DNA of 64,000 bases, taken from assembly GCF_963676685.1 (NCBI RefSeq), contig NC_092346.1, positions 77,391,821-77,455,820 on the forward strand, in the 5' to 3' direction. Shown one piece after another: positions 1 to 11,225 of this stretch. How positions within the stretch are numbered: the first letter of the stretch is position 1; each line of letters starts with the position of its first letter. Made by a program: the position numbers and the translations under genes. A model generated the notes under the pieces. It ran no database searches, was not told where the DNA came from, and saw only the letters and a list, made by a program, of their open reading frames with translations. The DNA is from Mytilus edulis (lineage: Eukaryota; Mollusca; Bivalvia; Mytilida; Mytilidae).

Positions 1-141
1 GGTGGTTTGAACTCAGCCTCAATGTTGACAGGCTAATGATCACTGTAGATGTGCTACAAAAATCACTATGCAAACAAGTTCCAAAAAATACATGTTTTCC
101 AGTCTCCTAGCCATTTTGATTTATCTGTCTTACAGAAGAAC

Positions 142-345
142 TTTAAATTAAGGTAACAGTAGTATACTACTGTTCAAAAATCATAAATCGCTTCAGAAAA
201 CACAAATCTGTGTTACAAACTTATGACCTGGGAAACATATCAACTATAAGGGGAAAACAAAGGAAGAACAGAAACGCTGAAGTGCAACAAAAACAATCAC
301 CAATGCACAAGAGTGAATTTTGCAAAGTTTACATCTGAGAAAGTA
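142..345 (-). repeat. Dispersed repeat, same family as 46500-47040
   Basis: This stretch reads as the reverse complement of material at 46660-47030: both carry a block like CAACTATAAGGGGAAAACAA and a block of the type AACGCTGAAGTGCAACAAAA. Such blocks are common in mussel DNA. The short open frames on the minus strand here have no recognisable protein features and are treated as chance. Confidence 0.45.
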
Positions 346-347
346 TA

Positions 348-450
348 AAAAAAAAAGATGTGGTATGACTGCAATTGGACAACTCTTCAACAGAGACCAA
401 ATGAAGTAGAAGTTTGCAAACATATAGTTCAACATGCAGCCTTCAATAAT
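348..450 (+). repeat. Dispersed repeat with GATGTGGTATGA head
   Basis: The block starts GATGTGGTATGACTGC and continues with a GACAACTCTTCAACAGAGACC-like core and a GCAGCCTTCAATAATGACC tail. The same head, core and tail recur at 2080-2180, 28718-28800, 42825-42950 (inverted) and 48590-48750 (inverted), with an isolated head at about 4775-4795. No coding capacity; probably a short non-autonomous mobile element. Confidence 0.55.
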
Positions 451-659
451 GACCAAAACTGCATAGCAAGCTGTAAAAAACAAATTTTAAACAATTTAAA
501 CAAGAAGTATTTGTCTTGCCTGCCACAAAAGTAACAGTATGCGAAGACATAGGTATAATTATCCAGCAGCAGTGAAAGCTATTAGTATAAACATTTTTTA
601 TTTCTGCAGCTAAAAGACCTGGATGCTCCACATCTTTCACACAGATACCTTATGAAACA

Positions 660-1645
660 AAGTTTCTGTGATGCATAGCTCAATAGACCTTGACCTCAAT
701 AGACCTTGACCTCAATTTCATTGATAGGTGACTACTTGAAAAGAAATAATTTTTTCTTGTCATGTAAATTTCTCACATATGAGTAATAGGGCAACTATAT
801 TTGGTATGGATGCATGTTCCTTGAAAGATAGACATATCATCTGACCTTGACCTCATTTCATGGTGAGTGGTCAAGGTTAAAGTTACATAATATAGTCCAT
901 TTCTCAAATACAATAAGCAGGTCAACTATATTTGGTGTATGTACTGATTGTAATGGGTACACGTCAGTCTTGCAGGTTCACACTTTGACCTCATTTTCAT
1001 GTTTCACCTGTTAGTGTTAAGTATTTTTGTGTTTTGGTTTGTTTTTCAAGTACTATAAGCAAAAGGTCAACTATATTTAGTGTATGAAATGATTGTAAGG
1101 TATACAAGTCTGTCTGGTAGGTAACATCTGAGCTTGACCTAATTTTTATTGTTCAATGTCAATGTTAAGTTTTTGTGTTTTGGTCTGTTTTTCTTAAACT
1201 ATAAGCAATAAGTCAACTTTATTTGTTGTATTGAAGGATTGTAAGCTGTATATGTCTGTCTGGCAGGTATCATCTGACCTTGACCTAATTTTAGTGGTTC
1301 ATTAGTCAATGTAGGTTTCATGGTTAAGTTTGTTTCTTAGATACTATAAGCAATAGGTCAACTATATTAAATGCATAGATTGATTGTAAGGTGTACATGT
1401 CTGTCTGGTAGGTATCATCTAACCTTGACCTAGTTTTAGTGGTTCATTGGTCGATGTTTAGTTTTCTTGGTTAAGTCTGTTTCTTAGAAACTATAAGCAA
1501 TATGTCAACTATATTTGGTGTATCTAATAATTGTAAGGTGTACACATATTTCTAGTTTGGTTTATCTGACCATGACAGTTTATCTGACCATGACCTAACT
1601 TTTGTTTGGATCAGGTTGAGTTTATGTGATACTAGTAGTAAAACT
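660..1645 (+). repeat. Tandem array, period about 146 bp, about six units
   Basis: Units contain TGACCTTGACCT, a CATGGTTCA-like block, ACTATAAGCAA, GGTCAACTATATTTGGTGTA and TGTACATGTCTGTCTGG. The ACTATAAGC anchor recurs near 1052, 1198, 1343 and 1490, giving spacings of 145-147 bp. Units have drifted by substitution and small indels. The same family is found inverted at 39680-40350 and in the plus sense at 59020-59450. Confidence 0.75.
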
Positions 1646-1814
1646 TTATATTAAGGACTATCAAAATCAAATCAATGGTGAGAAAAGAAGGCTAGACATT
1701 TCAGCCTGTGCGCTTTTGTTGAAAAAAAGCACTAGAATAATTTTAATAGCTCATTCAACAGATTTGACTAAATAAAAATAAAACTAAACTGCATCAATGG
1801 ATGATTAAAATTTG

Positions 1815-1965
1815 AAAATGGAAATGGGAAATGTGTCAAAGAGACAACAACCCAACAAAGAAGCAGAAAACAGCCCAAGGCTACCAATTGGTATTCAACA
1901 CAGCGAGAAAATCCCACCACCTGAGATTGGTTTCAGCTGGCTCCTGAACAATAATGTATACTAGT
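1815..1965 (+). repeat. Dispersed repeat (GGAAATGGGAAATGTG family)
   Basis: The block begins GAAAATGGAAATGGGAAATG, then GTGTCAAAGAGACAACAACC, and ends in a CAGCTGGCTCCTGAAC-like block followed by ATGTATACTAGTT. A second copy, about as long, lies at 18285-18475 in the same orientation. No coding potential. Confidence 0.6.
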
Positions 1966-4900
1966 TCACCAAAAATGGACGTCAAACTAAAAGTTTCATA
2001 TTTTTATTAGCAAAATCCCTGTCATAAAATGACAACTAATAACAGGTATTAACATAATACATTTTAAAAATATAAAATAAGGAGATGTGGTATGATTCCC
2101 AATAAGACAATTATCCGCCAAAGTTCAAATGAAGTGAATGTAAGCAATATAGGCAACTGTACGGCCTTCAACAATTAGAAAAACCCATATTGTATAGTCG
2201 ACATTAAAAAGCCAAGACATGAAAAATATGGATCAATTCAATTTAGAAAACTAACAGCCTAATTTATAACAAAATAATTTGTGAAAAACAAATAAGACAG
2301 ACATGAACCGTAAAAGCAAAAAAAGGGCCAATAAAATGGTTTTTGATCATATGAATAAGGAAGAATTGGTATGATCAGCTCTTCTGGGTTTGTATTCAGT
2401 TTTGGATATTCAAATATTATGGCCTCGAGCATCACTGTAGAGACATTATTATTAATATGGAAATACACATCTAATGCAGTAAAATTTGTACCTTTTATGC
2501 TATTTGGCCAAGTTGTCTTGTTTGTTGATCTTATTTTGCTGACCATTTTTGGTATTAAGTTTCTGTCTGTTTCAGGTGAAGGAACTAAAAAATGTCTGAT
2601 TTAACTGTTTATTCTGTAACAGATAAACCTTGATCTGTTCAAGACTGTTGATAATTTTACCCTTTGTCAGTTCTGCTGTCAGTAACTGTTTTTACTTTTG
2701 AGATTTAAGCCAAAAACTGAAATCTGCTAGAAATTAAATTACAGGGGTAATAACTCAAAAATAGGTTATCATTTTTTTTTATTAAAAATTGAAAAGTAGA
2801 TAGACCTTGGAACAGTTAATCATTTATCCTTTATGTCAGGTTTGTTCAAACTGCTTTAGTTTTAGAGATACAAATGTATAAAACAAAAACTGGATTTTAC
2901 CTCCTGCATTCTCTTTTAAGCAACCTCAACCATGTTTGATACATGAAATCATTACATAATTTTAAAATTAGAGTCACTATGGGACATTAGGGTAAAGTTT
3001 TGTTACATTTGCCCCAGTAGTTATATAGGAAACATTTTATCAAAAGTTTACATTGAAAGACAGAGGGCCACCAAGTGAGAAAAAGATGACATATCAAAAG
3101 ACAACAACTAATTCCAGACTTATTAGGGACAGGCACATAAATATTTGGTCAGGTTGAATATATTATTTTTTTCAATCTCAACCCACTCACTTTTTCAATA
3201 TCCGAAAATAGACTTGTATAATGTACATAAAAGATCAAATAACAAAATCAGTACAGTTAAGGTACTTACCTATTAAATAATGATATAACAAAAACAAAGC
3301 AATAACTAACAGCTTGCCCAAAGTTATGTACCAGGTGGTATAAAATCTCTATTTGAAGAATTCATATTGCAATGTAAAAACAACAGCTCAGGAAGTCGTA
3401 TTAATCTTATGCAATAATACTCATCAACATTAGCATTTTACTCAAATTTTCAGAAGAGAAAAACAAAACAAAATTTGTTTAGTATTGCTTCAAATTATAT
3501 TTAGGGAACTGATGTCTTTCACCGCAATACCAAATGTATTAATTAAATAAGAACATTTTTGACAACCTCTATCTTTTCAGGAAAATACCAAATACAGTTA
3601 TATAAATAAATATTTATTATAACCTTTATCAAGTATTTAATTTTAACTGAATTACACACCTCTGATATTCACACTCTTACATATACTTTACCTTTTTAAG
3701 TAAATAATGAAATCTTTTCATTTTGAAACTAATTATTTCAGGTTGTATGTATGAACATTCTACATATGACAGTTAATTTGTCTGAACCATATCTGGATAT
3801 CTATATTTAGCACAATGACTAAATAAATGCAATACAACTATAGAAAATCAAAGACATCAAATAAATATACTGCATTAACAAAAATATAAGACACTATAAA
3901 ATAACAACCAGTTGTTACAACTAATATTTCATTGTATACATGGTATAAAAAACAAAAAAAATGCACCAAAAATTGCTGGACTTTTACTAAATGTTCATAT
4001 GATTCAATTCAAAACATTTAAAAAATCAGGATTTCCTATAGAAATTTATATTCTTAAAATACTGTGAAGAAATGGACTCATGAATTGCAAATATCAAATG
4101 TGACTGAAACAAATTTAAAAAAACACTATCCATTCACATTTAAATCTTTCACAATCCTGACTCTTGAAACAGGCAGTGGAAATCATTGACCCATAAAAAT
4201 AGAAATATTTAGATGGATATGTTGTACAATTATTATAAAGTATAGTTTAAAAACAAAAAGAAAAAAGTAACAATCTTGTCTTAATGGATTCAAACTAAAA
4301 TAATGGACTGAGATCTCAGAAATAATTATAAATTCTACATATTTGAATAATTCAAGGCCATGGCACAGATCTATATAATATTCTATTTTAATGTCAAAAT
4401 ATTGTAATTTCATGACAACTTAGAATACAAAACAAAATGGTAAAACTAAGGTCAACATCATAATAATCTAATTCACACTACTACAAAAAACTTTACTCAA
4501 CTAGTAGAAATATGTTGCAATATGTGTAGATTTAATGTGAACATGTAAAATTGAAATGTATTTGGATCTTATTCTTTTTAACATAATGAATGTGTTTAAA
4601 TAGAATTTTTTTTATTTTTGATAAATAGATTGTCAAATCCAGGTATATCACATTAATACATAATGCAGAAAAAAACATGCTATGTACTTTAATCAGTTCA
4701 CAATCAAAAGAAACGAACCTTTTGAATTTATTGATTAAGAAGCTTATAGTATACAAGTATACATTTTGGTCTCTTTTGGCAATCATACCACATTTTCTTT
4801 TTTACATATGTGTAGTTTAATTTTTCAAAATTGCCTGTAATGCTTATTTATGTAATTTCGATGAAAAGAATGATATATAAAAGATATGAAGGACATATAC

Positions 4901-5016
4901 ATAAATTCAGTTTTCTGCAATTCCCCTAATATTGTTCATAAAACATAATAAATAATATAATATATAATATGTAGCTGCCCCGAGATTCAAATATATTTTC
5001 CCCTTTTAATTAATAA
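1966..5016. other. Intergenic DNA downstream of the DUF229 gene
   Basis: Apart from a copy of the GATGTGGTATGA repeat at about 2080-2180 and an isolated head of it at 4775-4795, this 3-kb AT-rich stretch shows no convincing gene. The open frames at 2259-2604 and 4183-4786 are short, low in complexity and lack motifs. The 3' UTR and polyadenylation site of the minus-strand DUF229 gene should lie in its right part, but I could not fix the end. Confidence 0.5.
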
Positions 5017-5304
5017 TTAAATTTCTTCTGATAACTTGTAATTTTTACACAGACAGAATTTCCTCAAGTCAGGATATCGTTTCTGAACACATAATGGTTG
5101 CTGACCATATAAATCTAATCGACTAATATCTGGATTCAGTTTTACACTTCTTTCTTTAAAGTTAACTACTGCAGTTGCTTCAAAAAGTCCATTCTGAGGA
5201 TTAGTTTCTATGGTGACTTCATAATGAGCTATGTCTAACAAAGCATCTTTACTGAAATTGGCATATCTGTAATCCTGGTCTTTCTCTCGTAAAAACTTCA
5301 GTAC
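5017..5304 (-). CDS. DUF229 gene exon 3 (C-terminus)
   Basis: The exon starts after TTTTAG with VLKFLREKDQDYRYANFSK and ends in a stop at 5019-5017. It encodes 95 residues of a beta-rich C-terminal region with cysteines in LCVQKRYPDLRKFCLC, typical of the family tail. Confidence 0.85.
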   Translation of the reverse strand, partial: VLKFLREKDQDYRYANFSKDALLDIAHYEVTIETNPQNGLFEATAVVNFKERSVKLNPDISRLDLYGQQPLCVQKRYPDLRKFCLCKNYKLSEEI

Positions 5305-8300
5305 CTAAAACATAGTTGTTAACTATTCAATGCAAATCTCAAAAAAGACAATTTCACAAACTTCTTTTACAAATAAGGATGTTAAAAACTATACCACTAA
5401 ATCCACAAATGAGTGAAATTTGTATTTGAAGTATTTGCATTTGGAATAATTGCTTACTTTTAGTTTAAGGTCAAGTCACTGAAAATTGGCTATGTCACAG
5501 ATTTTAGTGACATTTGGTATACATTTTTTTGCTTTTTGAACTACAACTACAACTGAAAATCCAAAATATCATTCATTCATCTTTTTTAACCTCTGAAATA
5601 TTACTGATTAAATTCTTTCAAAATGTGTGATCATTTGTATGAAGGCACATAAAATTAGCAAAAATATGTCTTAAATTTTCTTAAATCATCAAATCTCCAA
5701 TTTGAAATTCATATTAGTTTCTCCCTAGGGGGTGTCTTAAATAAAGGGAAGATAACTTATTTGTCTTTTGTAAATCCATGTAAATGTAAGATTATAAGGT
5801 ATAACACCACTAATTCGGGCCCGGCCAGAAAGCACATACCAGAAAGTAGTACATATTTAACACAAAATAGTTCCTACGCATGGACATAACTTTCAAAATA
5901 TTTAGAGTATTTTATTAATTTTGGTATCAAATGAAAGCTGCATGACTGGTGATCATTGTAGAACAATTTTTGACTGATAAATTTGAATAATAAAAAAATG
6001 GCACGAAATTTAAAAAGGAGGGTACATTTTGCCTTTTTGTCAGATCGGAAGTACCTGTTTTGGTACATACGAAATTCCAGGAACCAGTTCTTTCTTATAT
6101 GCAATGTAAGGTATTTTTTCAGTAGGTGTTGCTTTGACATGGAATGATTGTCACTTTATTTGAACTTAAGATAAAAGAGCTGTGACCACTCGAAATTGAG
6201 GAATTTAACATAGAAAGCAATGGGGCCTTTAATTAGTGGTGTACTTCCTATTACAGAGAATCATCAGAAATCCAATTTTTAGAAGTTGTATCTATTCCAA
6301 TGAAAATAAGTCAAATTTGATGCTAGTAATCATGTTTCATTATCTTTTTTTGGTGAACCATCCTGTTTATAGGAAATGTAAGCTCTTAAATTGGCATACT
6401 CAAGTATTTTAGCCTTTTATGGTCATACAACATGCATGCAGTTCAGACTTGACTCCAAGTTCTTATTTTTGCATTTTTTACGATTGAAATCAATAAAACA
6501 TGTATTTTATGACTTGCATATGGTACAACATAGCTCTTGGTCAAAATAATCCTATGATTTTTCAAGTTTTATTGTGTTTCTTATGGTAGCCTTTTACAAT
6601 CTAGGCAAATGGTATATACTCATATAAGAATTCCAAAATCTCACTGTACATGCAATTTTGAACCAGTTTAGCAAGTTATCTAGTTGAGGGATATATAAAT
6701 TGCTCTTAATAATCTATGTTTTACCACAGAAGTAAGGTTTATACAAAAAAAGGCCATTTTTTTTATTTGAAGAAAAAAGGTGGGACAATATTCTCAATTG
6801 TGTGTTAAGTTTGGACTAATAAATTTTTATTTAATGAAGAACCTCTGATAAAAATATGACTATTGGTTAGCACAGAGCTTTCCTAATAGAAATTAATAAA
6901 TAAAACAATAATATTGAGAATAAAAAAGGATTTTGGCCAATATACAATATCCATATGCAGTTTTCTTTGAATAACCCATATACATGTATTACTACCAGTC
7001 CAATTTGAGCTTAAAATTAGTAAAATAGTATTTGGACTAAAGCTTTATATGTTTTTTATTGCTTGGAATAGATCATAAAATGAAATAAAGTAATGCTCAA
7101 GTCAATATAACAAGTTTGGTTCTGTTATAGGTGTAACACCACTAATTCGGGCCCGGCCAGAAAGCACATACCAGAAAGTAGTACATATTTAACACAAAAT
7201 AGTTCCTACGCATGGACATAACTTTCAAAATATTTAGAGTATTTTATTAATTTTGGTATCAAATGAAAGCTGCATGACTGGTGATCATTGTAGAACAATT
7301 TTTGACTGATAAATTTGAATAATAAAAAAATGGCATGAAATTTAAAAAGGAGGGTACATTTTGCCTTTTTGTCAGATCGGAAGTACCTGTTTTGGTACAT
7401 ACGAAGTTCCGGGAACCAGTTCTTTCTTATATGCAATGCAAGGTATGATTTTTTCAGTACTGGACACCAGAAGGTGTTGCTTTGACATGGAATGATTGTC
7501 ACTTTATTTGAACTTAAGATAAAAGAGCTGTGACCACTCGAAATTGAGGAATTTAACATAGAAAGCAATGGGGTCATTAATTAGTGGTGTACTTCCATAA
7601 GCATATTTAATTACTGAAACACAATCATAGGTTAATTACCAGTGATGTGAATTGATGTGGCACTTGTGTTGGTGGGATGGGTTGTTTCCCTCTAGGATGG
7701 TGTATAAAATAAAGAGGAGATAACTTATTTGTCTTTTGTAAACTTTTACACAACATAAACAACAGTACAAACCTTTTCATTTGGAATCATCAGATATGCT
7801 GACTTTATTTCTTTCAGCTCCAGTTTTCTGCAGTGTTTTCTAACAGGAAGTGTTAATCTGTTTATATATGCAACTAGTTTATCAGCTATTTTTTTGACAT
7901 AGTCATTGTCAATATGTTGTTGAAGTCGAGACAAGCATGAACACCAATGTGTATCTATGTGGGCATCTTTACAAGTCCTATTGAATGAAATTTCTTGTGA
8001 CAAGCTTATTCTGTGTGATTTTTTAGGTGATGTAGGAGAAAATCTTGATTTATCTAACACATCTGCAACAGTTTCATAAATATCAAATGGTGTCACTAAT
8101 CTGTCTTTATTCAATTTTAAATTTTTTAATAGCATGGGGTGTTTTTCAAGAAACTCAATCGGATATCGTATAGACATCATTGGCATTCGTTCTTCAATTT
8201 TTCCTTGAACAGTACTTCTTACTTTCCCATATCTAGCACCATGATCTGCCATCACTATGACAACTGTCTTTTCTAATTCACCAGAATGTTTAAACCATTG

Positions 8301-10051
8301 GAAAAATTTCTTCAAATCTGAATCTAAATATTGACCAGGATCATTTTTCCAATGTGTTAATTCAGCCATGAATAGAAAGGCAAATTTTGGCATACTTTTG
8401 TATTTGATGAAAAAATCTTTTATATATCCTAGTAAATAATGATGATGAGGTGTATGACCGGTACAATATCTTGGACTGATTTCACGTAAAGTTGACTGCC
8501 ACACAGCTTGCCAAAAAGGTCTCATGTAATGATCTGTTGGTTGTTTTTCAAAACCATTTAGTCTCAAATTAAATGTGCCAATGGAAGGTTCATCTTCTGC
8601 ATATACTGTTGCATATCCATGCTTTTCAAATTCTTTCCAAATAAATGGGTACTTATCAACGTATCCTGATTCAAACATATGTTTCCTTACCTCTGGAAGT
8701 TCCATTTCTGTTTTACCTGTAAAAAGAAATGTTTGGAATGATGTAAATTTTCCACATCGATAGTTCATGTGTGATATACTTTTGGAAGGTTTACATGTGA
8801 CATTCATTCTTATTTTATGTGTCCAGATATATAAAAAGACCAAAATTAGGGTAAAAAGTTTTGGAATAAAAAAAATATATATAGGTAATAGCATATTTTC
8901 TGTGAAACCTGTCGATTTACAAGTACATGAAGTGCAAAACCAAATATTTTCTGGCTTCTTGTGTCTTTTTTGTTGTTGTTGTGCATGAACTGATTTAGTG
9001 TCATGGATAGAACTTCACCCCATATTCTTTGTTTTTTTATTCTTTATACTGATACAATATTTTGTGTTTTTGTTTAAGTCTTATAGTTATTACAATTTTA
9101 TTTACCTGTCAGTAAGGGAATCACATTTGCTGTTGTACCATCACCTAAAATATTATATCCATTCAGTATTGTAAAGTCTAATTCATCACGGAAGTAGCTG
9201 TATGTCAATGGTAGTAGTCTCTGGAAGGACAAATGAGATAATGAGTCTAGACCTATAATAAGAACGTTCAGTCCAGTTCCATGGTCAGATGGTACACTAC
9301 TTGTTCTTTTCAGAACTTCTGGTTTTGGGTATATTTGAACTATAAATTGATCAAAGTCAAAATTTTCTTCTTTGCCCATATCATCTTCCTGATACAAGAA
9401 TGGACTATCTTGTCTATACCATTCTTCAATGTCTGTTACTTCACTTAAACCACTAGACGTTCTAGCTGTTGTTTTATTTACCCTGATTTTAGCAGCCTCT
9501 TCCTCAGGGTTAAATAAGTTACATTTTACTTGTATAAAATCATGTTGAATGATCATATCAAATGGATGTTTTTCTTTTACAACTGGTTCAGTATAGGTGA
9601 AGTAGTCATCGTGTACCCTCTCTATTGCTAAATATTCACATTTTTCTATCTTTGCATTATCAGTGGATGTCTTTAAAACAGTTTTATTAATTTTCACAAT
9701 CCCATTTTCCAAATTGAATAAGTCGTTACCATAGCTGCAAACTAAAGGGTCCAAAGTCTCAAACTTGTCTTTATTTGCATCATTATAAAGAGAAAGTCGA
9801 GGAAACTGACATGTAGTTGAAATATCTCTTTTTCCCGTCACACCAAGATCTTGAAGATAAACTCTTTGATCTGATTTAGATTTTTCAAAATACCCCAGTG
9901 TTGGGAAAGTGGCTTTCCAGACAAATTGTAAACTTGCAGTATTTTCTAGATCATTAAAATGACCAATAAGAACTATGGTTGTCAATACGAATACACCAAG
10001 AAGACAAAGAATTACATTTCGCTTTTTTCTGAACCGCATCACTTCTATCAT
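5017..10051 (-). CDS. DUF229 / sulfatase-like type II membrane protein (three exons)
   Basis: CDS joins 10051-9106, 8716-7773 and 5304-5017 on the minus strand: 946+944+288 bases, 725 residues plus stop, all junctions GT/AG and in frame. Basic residues followed by a hydrophobic segment at about residues 14-31 suggest a type II membrane anchor with a lumenal or extracellular body. From about residue 261 the protein resembles the alkaline-phosphatase/sulfatase fold: NVLIIGLDS (Asp about 269), DGTTAN (about 304), ELTHW (His about 437) and MADHG (Asp-His about 473), spaced like the metal ligands and nucleophile region of that superfamily. The family (Pfam DUF229) is widespread in invertebrates and its substrate is unknown. 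Confident of family, not of activity. Intron 2 (7772-5305) holds two copies of a small mobile element. A possible 5' UTR exon ends upstream near 10167, where a short upstream ORF is also seen. Confidence 0.88.
5724..5776 (+). repeat. Direct repeat, partner at 7688-7744
   Basis: A roughly 53-base stretch ending GATAACTTATTTGTCTTTTG recurs at 7688-7744. Both sit beside a copy of the inverted-repeat element, so the element plus flank may have been duplicated as a block with later drift. Confidence 0.5.
5804..6242. mobile_element. Small inverted-repeat element, copy 1, in DUF229 intron 2
   Basis: The 439-bp block opens with ACACCACTAATT and closes with AATTAGTGGTGT, a 12-bp exact terminal inverted repeat. 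A second copy at 7136-7590 matches almost throughout. No transposase; a non-autonomous DNA element (MITE). Confidence 0.75.
7136..7590. mobile_element. Small inverted-repeat element, copy 2, in DUF229 intron 2
   Basis: Same element as 5804-6242 with the same ACACCACTAATT ends, about 1.33 kb away in the same orientation. It differs by a handful of substitutions and carries about 16 extra bases near 7447-7475 (around TACTGGACACCAGAA). The minus-strand open frame of 123 codons across it is a by-product of the repeat and is not called a gene. Confidence 0.75.
7773..8716 (-). CDS. DUF229 gene exon 2 (catalytic core)
   Basis: The exon starts after a TTTTTACAG acceptor and completes the split codon GGT. 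It carries the ELTHW and MADHG motifs expected for metal binding and the helical region around residue 450. It ends AATGAAAAG before GTTTGT, a weaker but acceptable donor. The open frame runs on upstream of the acceptor to 8894, but that part is intron. Confidence 0.85.
9106..10051 (-). CDS. DUF229 gene exon 1
   Basis: Encodes residues 1-315 and one base of codon 316: the cytoplasmic basic stub, membrane anchor, a divergent stem region, and the start of the sulfatase-like domain. It ends in CTGACAG followed by GTAAAT. The ATG at 10051 is used because upstream codons in frame lead into non-coding sequence; a second ATG lies four codons downstream. Confidence 0.85.
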
Positions 10052-10379
10052 GTCTATGGGAGCAGTGCAACATGCTCATCTTTCATGCTTCTCTTATTCT
10101 ATCATCTATAAACTGGCACATTTTTGCTCATCTTGTTAATCTCTGACTCATGGTCCATTTTCATTTTCTGTAAAACAATATATATGTATATGAATTACCA
10201 CTTGTTGTAAATAAATCTAATAACATCTGATTATATAACAATATTGATCATTTAACAGTACCATTATTATTGCTGCTTTAATACTTACTAAGCATCCAAT
10301 ATGTCTGTATAGTTCATAACCTTTTTACAAGTACATGTGAATATCTATTTTAAGTACATTGTATCTGAAAGATTAAGAA

Positions 10380-10640
10380 ATTGCATAGACAAAGGGTGCT
10401 TAAGCTTTACCCTTGTCTGTCTGTACATCTGTCTGACATCCAAAAGTGGGCTTCCTTTCTCTAACTTTTGTTTGCCTCAACCAAATATTATGAATCGTAT
10501 ACACAATGCTTATTAAAACAACATATAGATCAAGTTTGAATTTTGGTGGTGTCACTTTAACTGTTCTAGAATTGTGCCCCTTATCAATTTTTCGTTTATG
10601 TCAAGAGCTTGTTTTTGAATACCATTCTATAACTGGTTGC
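10380..10640 (+). repeat. Dispersed repeat related to the ATGCCCC family
   Basis: The sequence around CTTTACCCTTGTCTGTCTGT, followed by a TTCTCTAACTT-like block and CAAATATTATGAA, matches the internal part of the block at 28405-28570. Open frames across it are not gene-like. Confidence 0.45.
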
Positions 10641-11225
10641 AGTACTATTGTTCTTATCGCTGACTTTACAATGAATCATTTGGGCCAAAGTATCATTTTC
10701 AAGGGTATATCACTTTGCCAGGTTAAAGAATTCAATTCAGTGTATAATTTTGAATTGGATCTAAATCATATATACTATAGCTACATCAGATCAGTCACAA
10801 TAGTAAGAGCCGAAATACTTCAAATTAATTATCATCAGTTAAATGAAACTAACACTTTGACCCTCAGTGTGTCAGAAGTGCTTTTCTGGATTTATACCTC
10901 TTCATAAAAAATGCTCAAAACACTACATTTGAAAGCCATAGGTATGAGAATATGTAGAAACTTTAGGAGCTACAAGACCAAAACGGGCCTAAACAGAATA
11001 GTCAAACTCATCTCTAATAGTCTTCTTTGCCTGAGGGAGTTGGAATTGTATTTGTGAAAGAAAGGCATCAGTAATAATAATAATACTTTATTCAGAAGCA
11101 ATACAGCTTATAGAATATACAATTTTACAATATTTTGTATCAGTGAAATATAAATACAATAATTATACACAATATATGTATGGCGGAGAATGAAAATAAA
11201 TTCATATGATAAATAATTAATACAA

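Noticed and set aside
7206..7577. 123-codon minus-strand frame, with a shorter twin at 5874-6140
   Set aside because: Both lie wholly inside the two MITE copies; no motif, and the twin differs by an indel.
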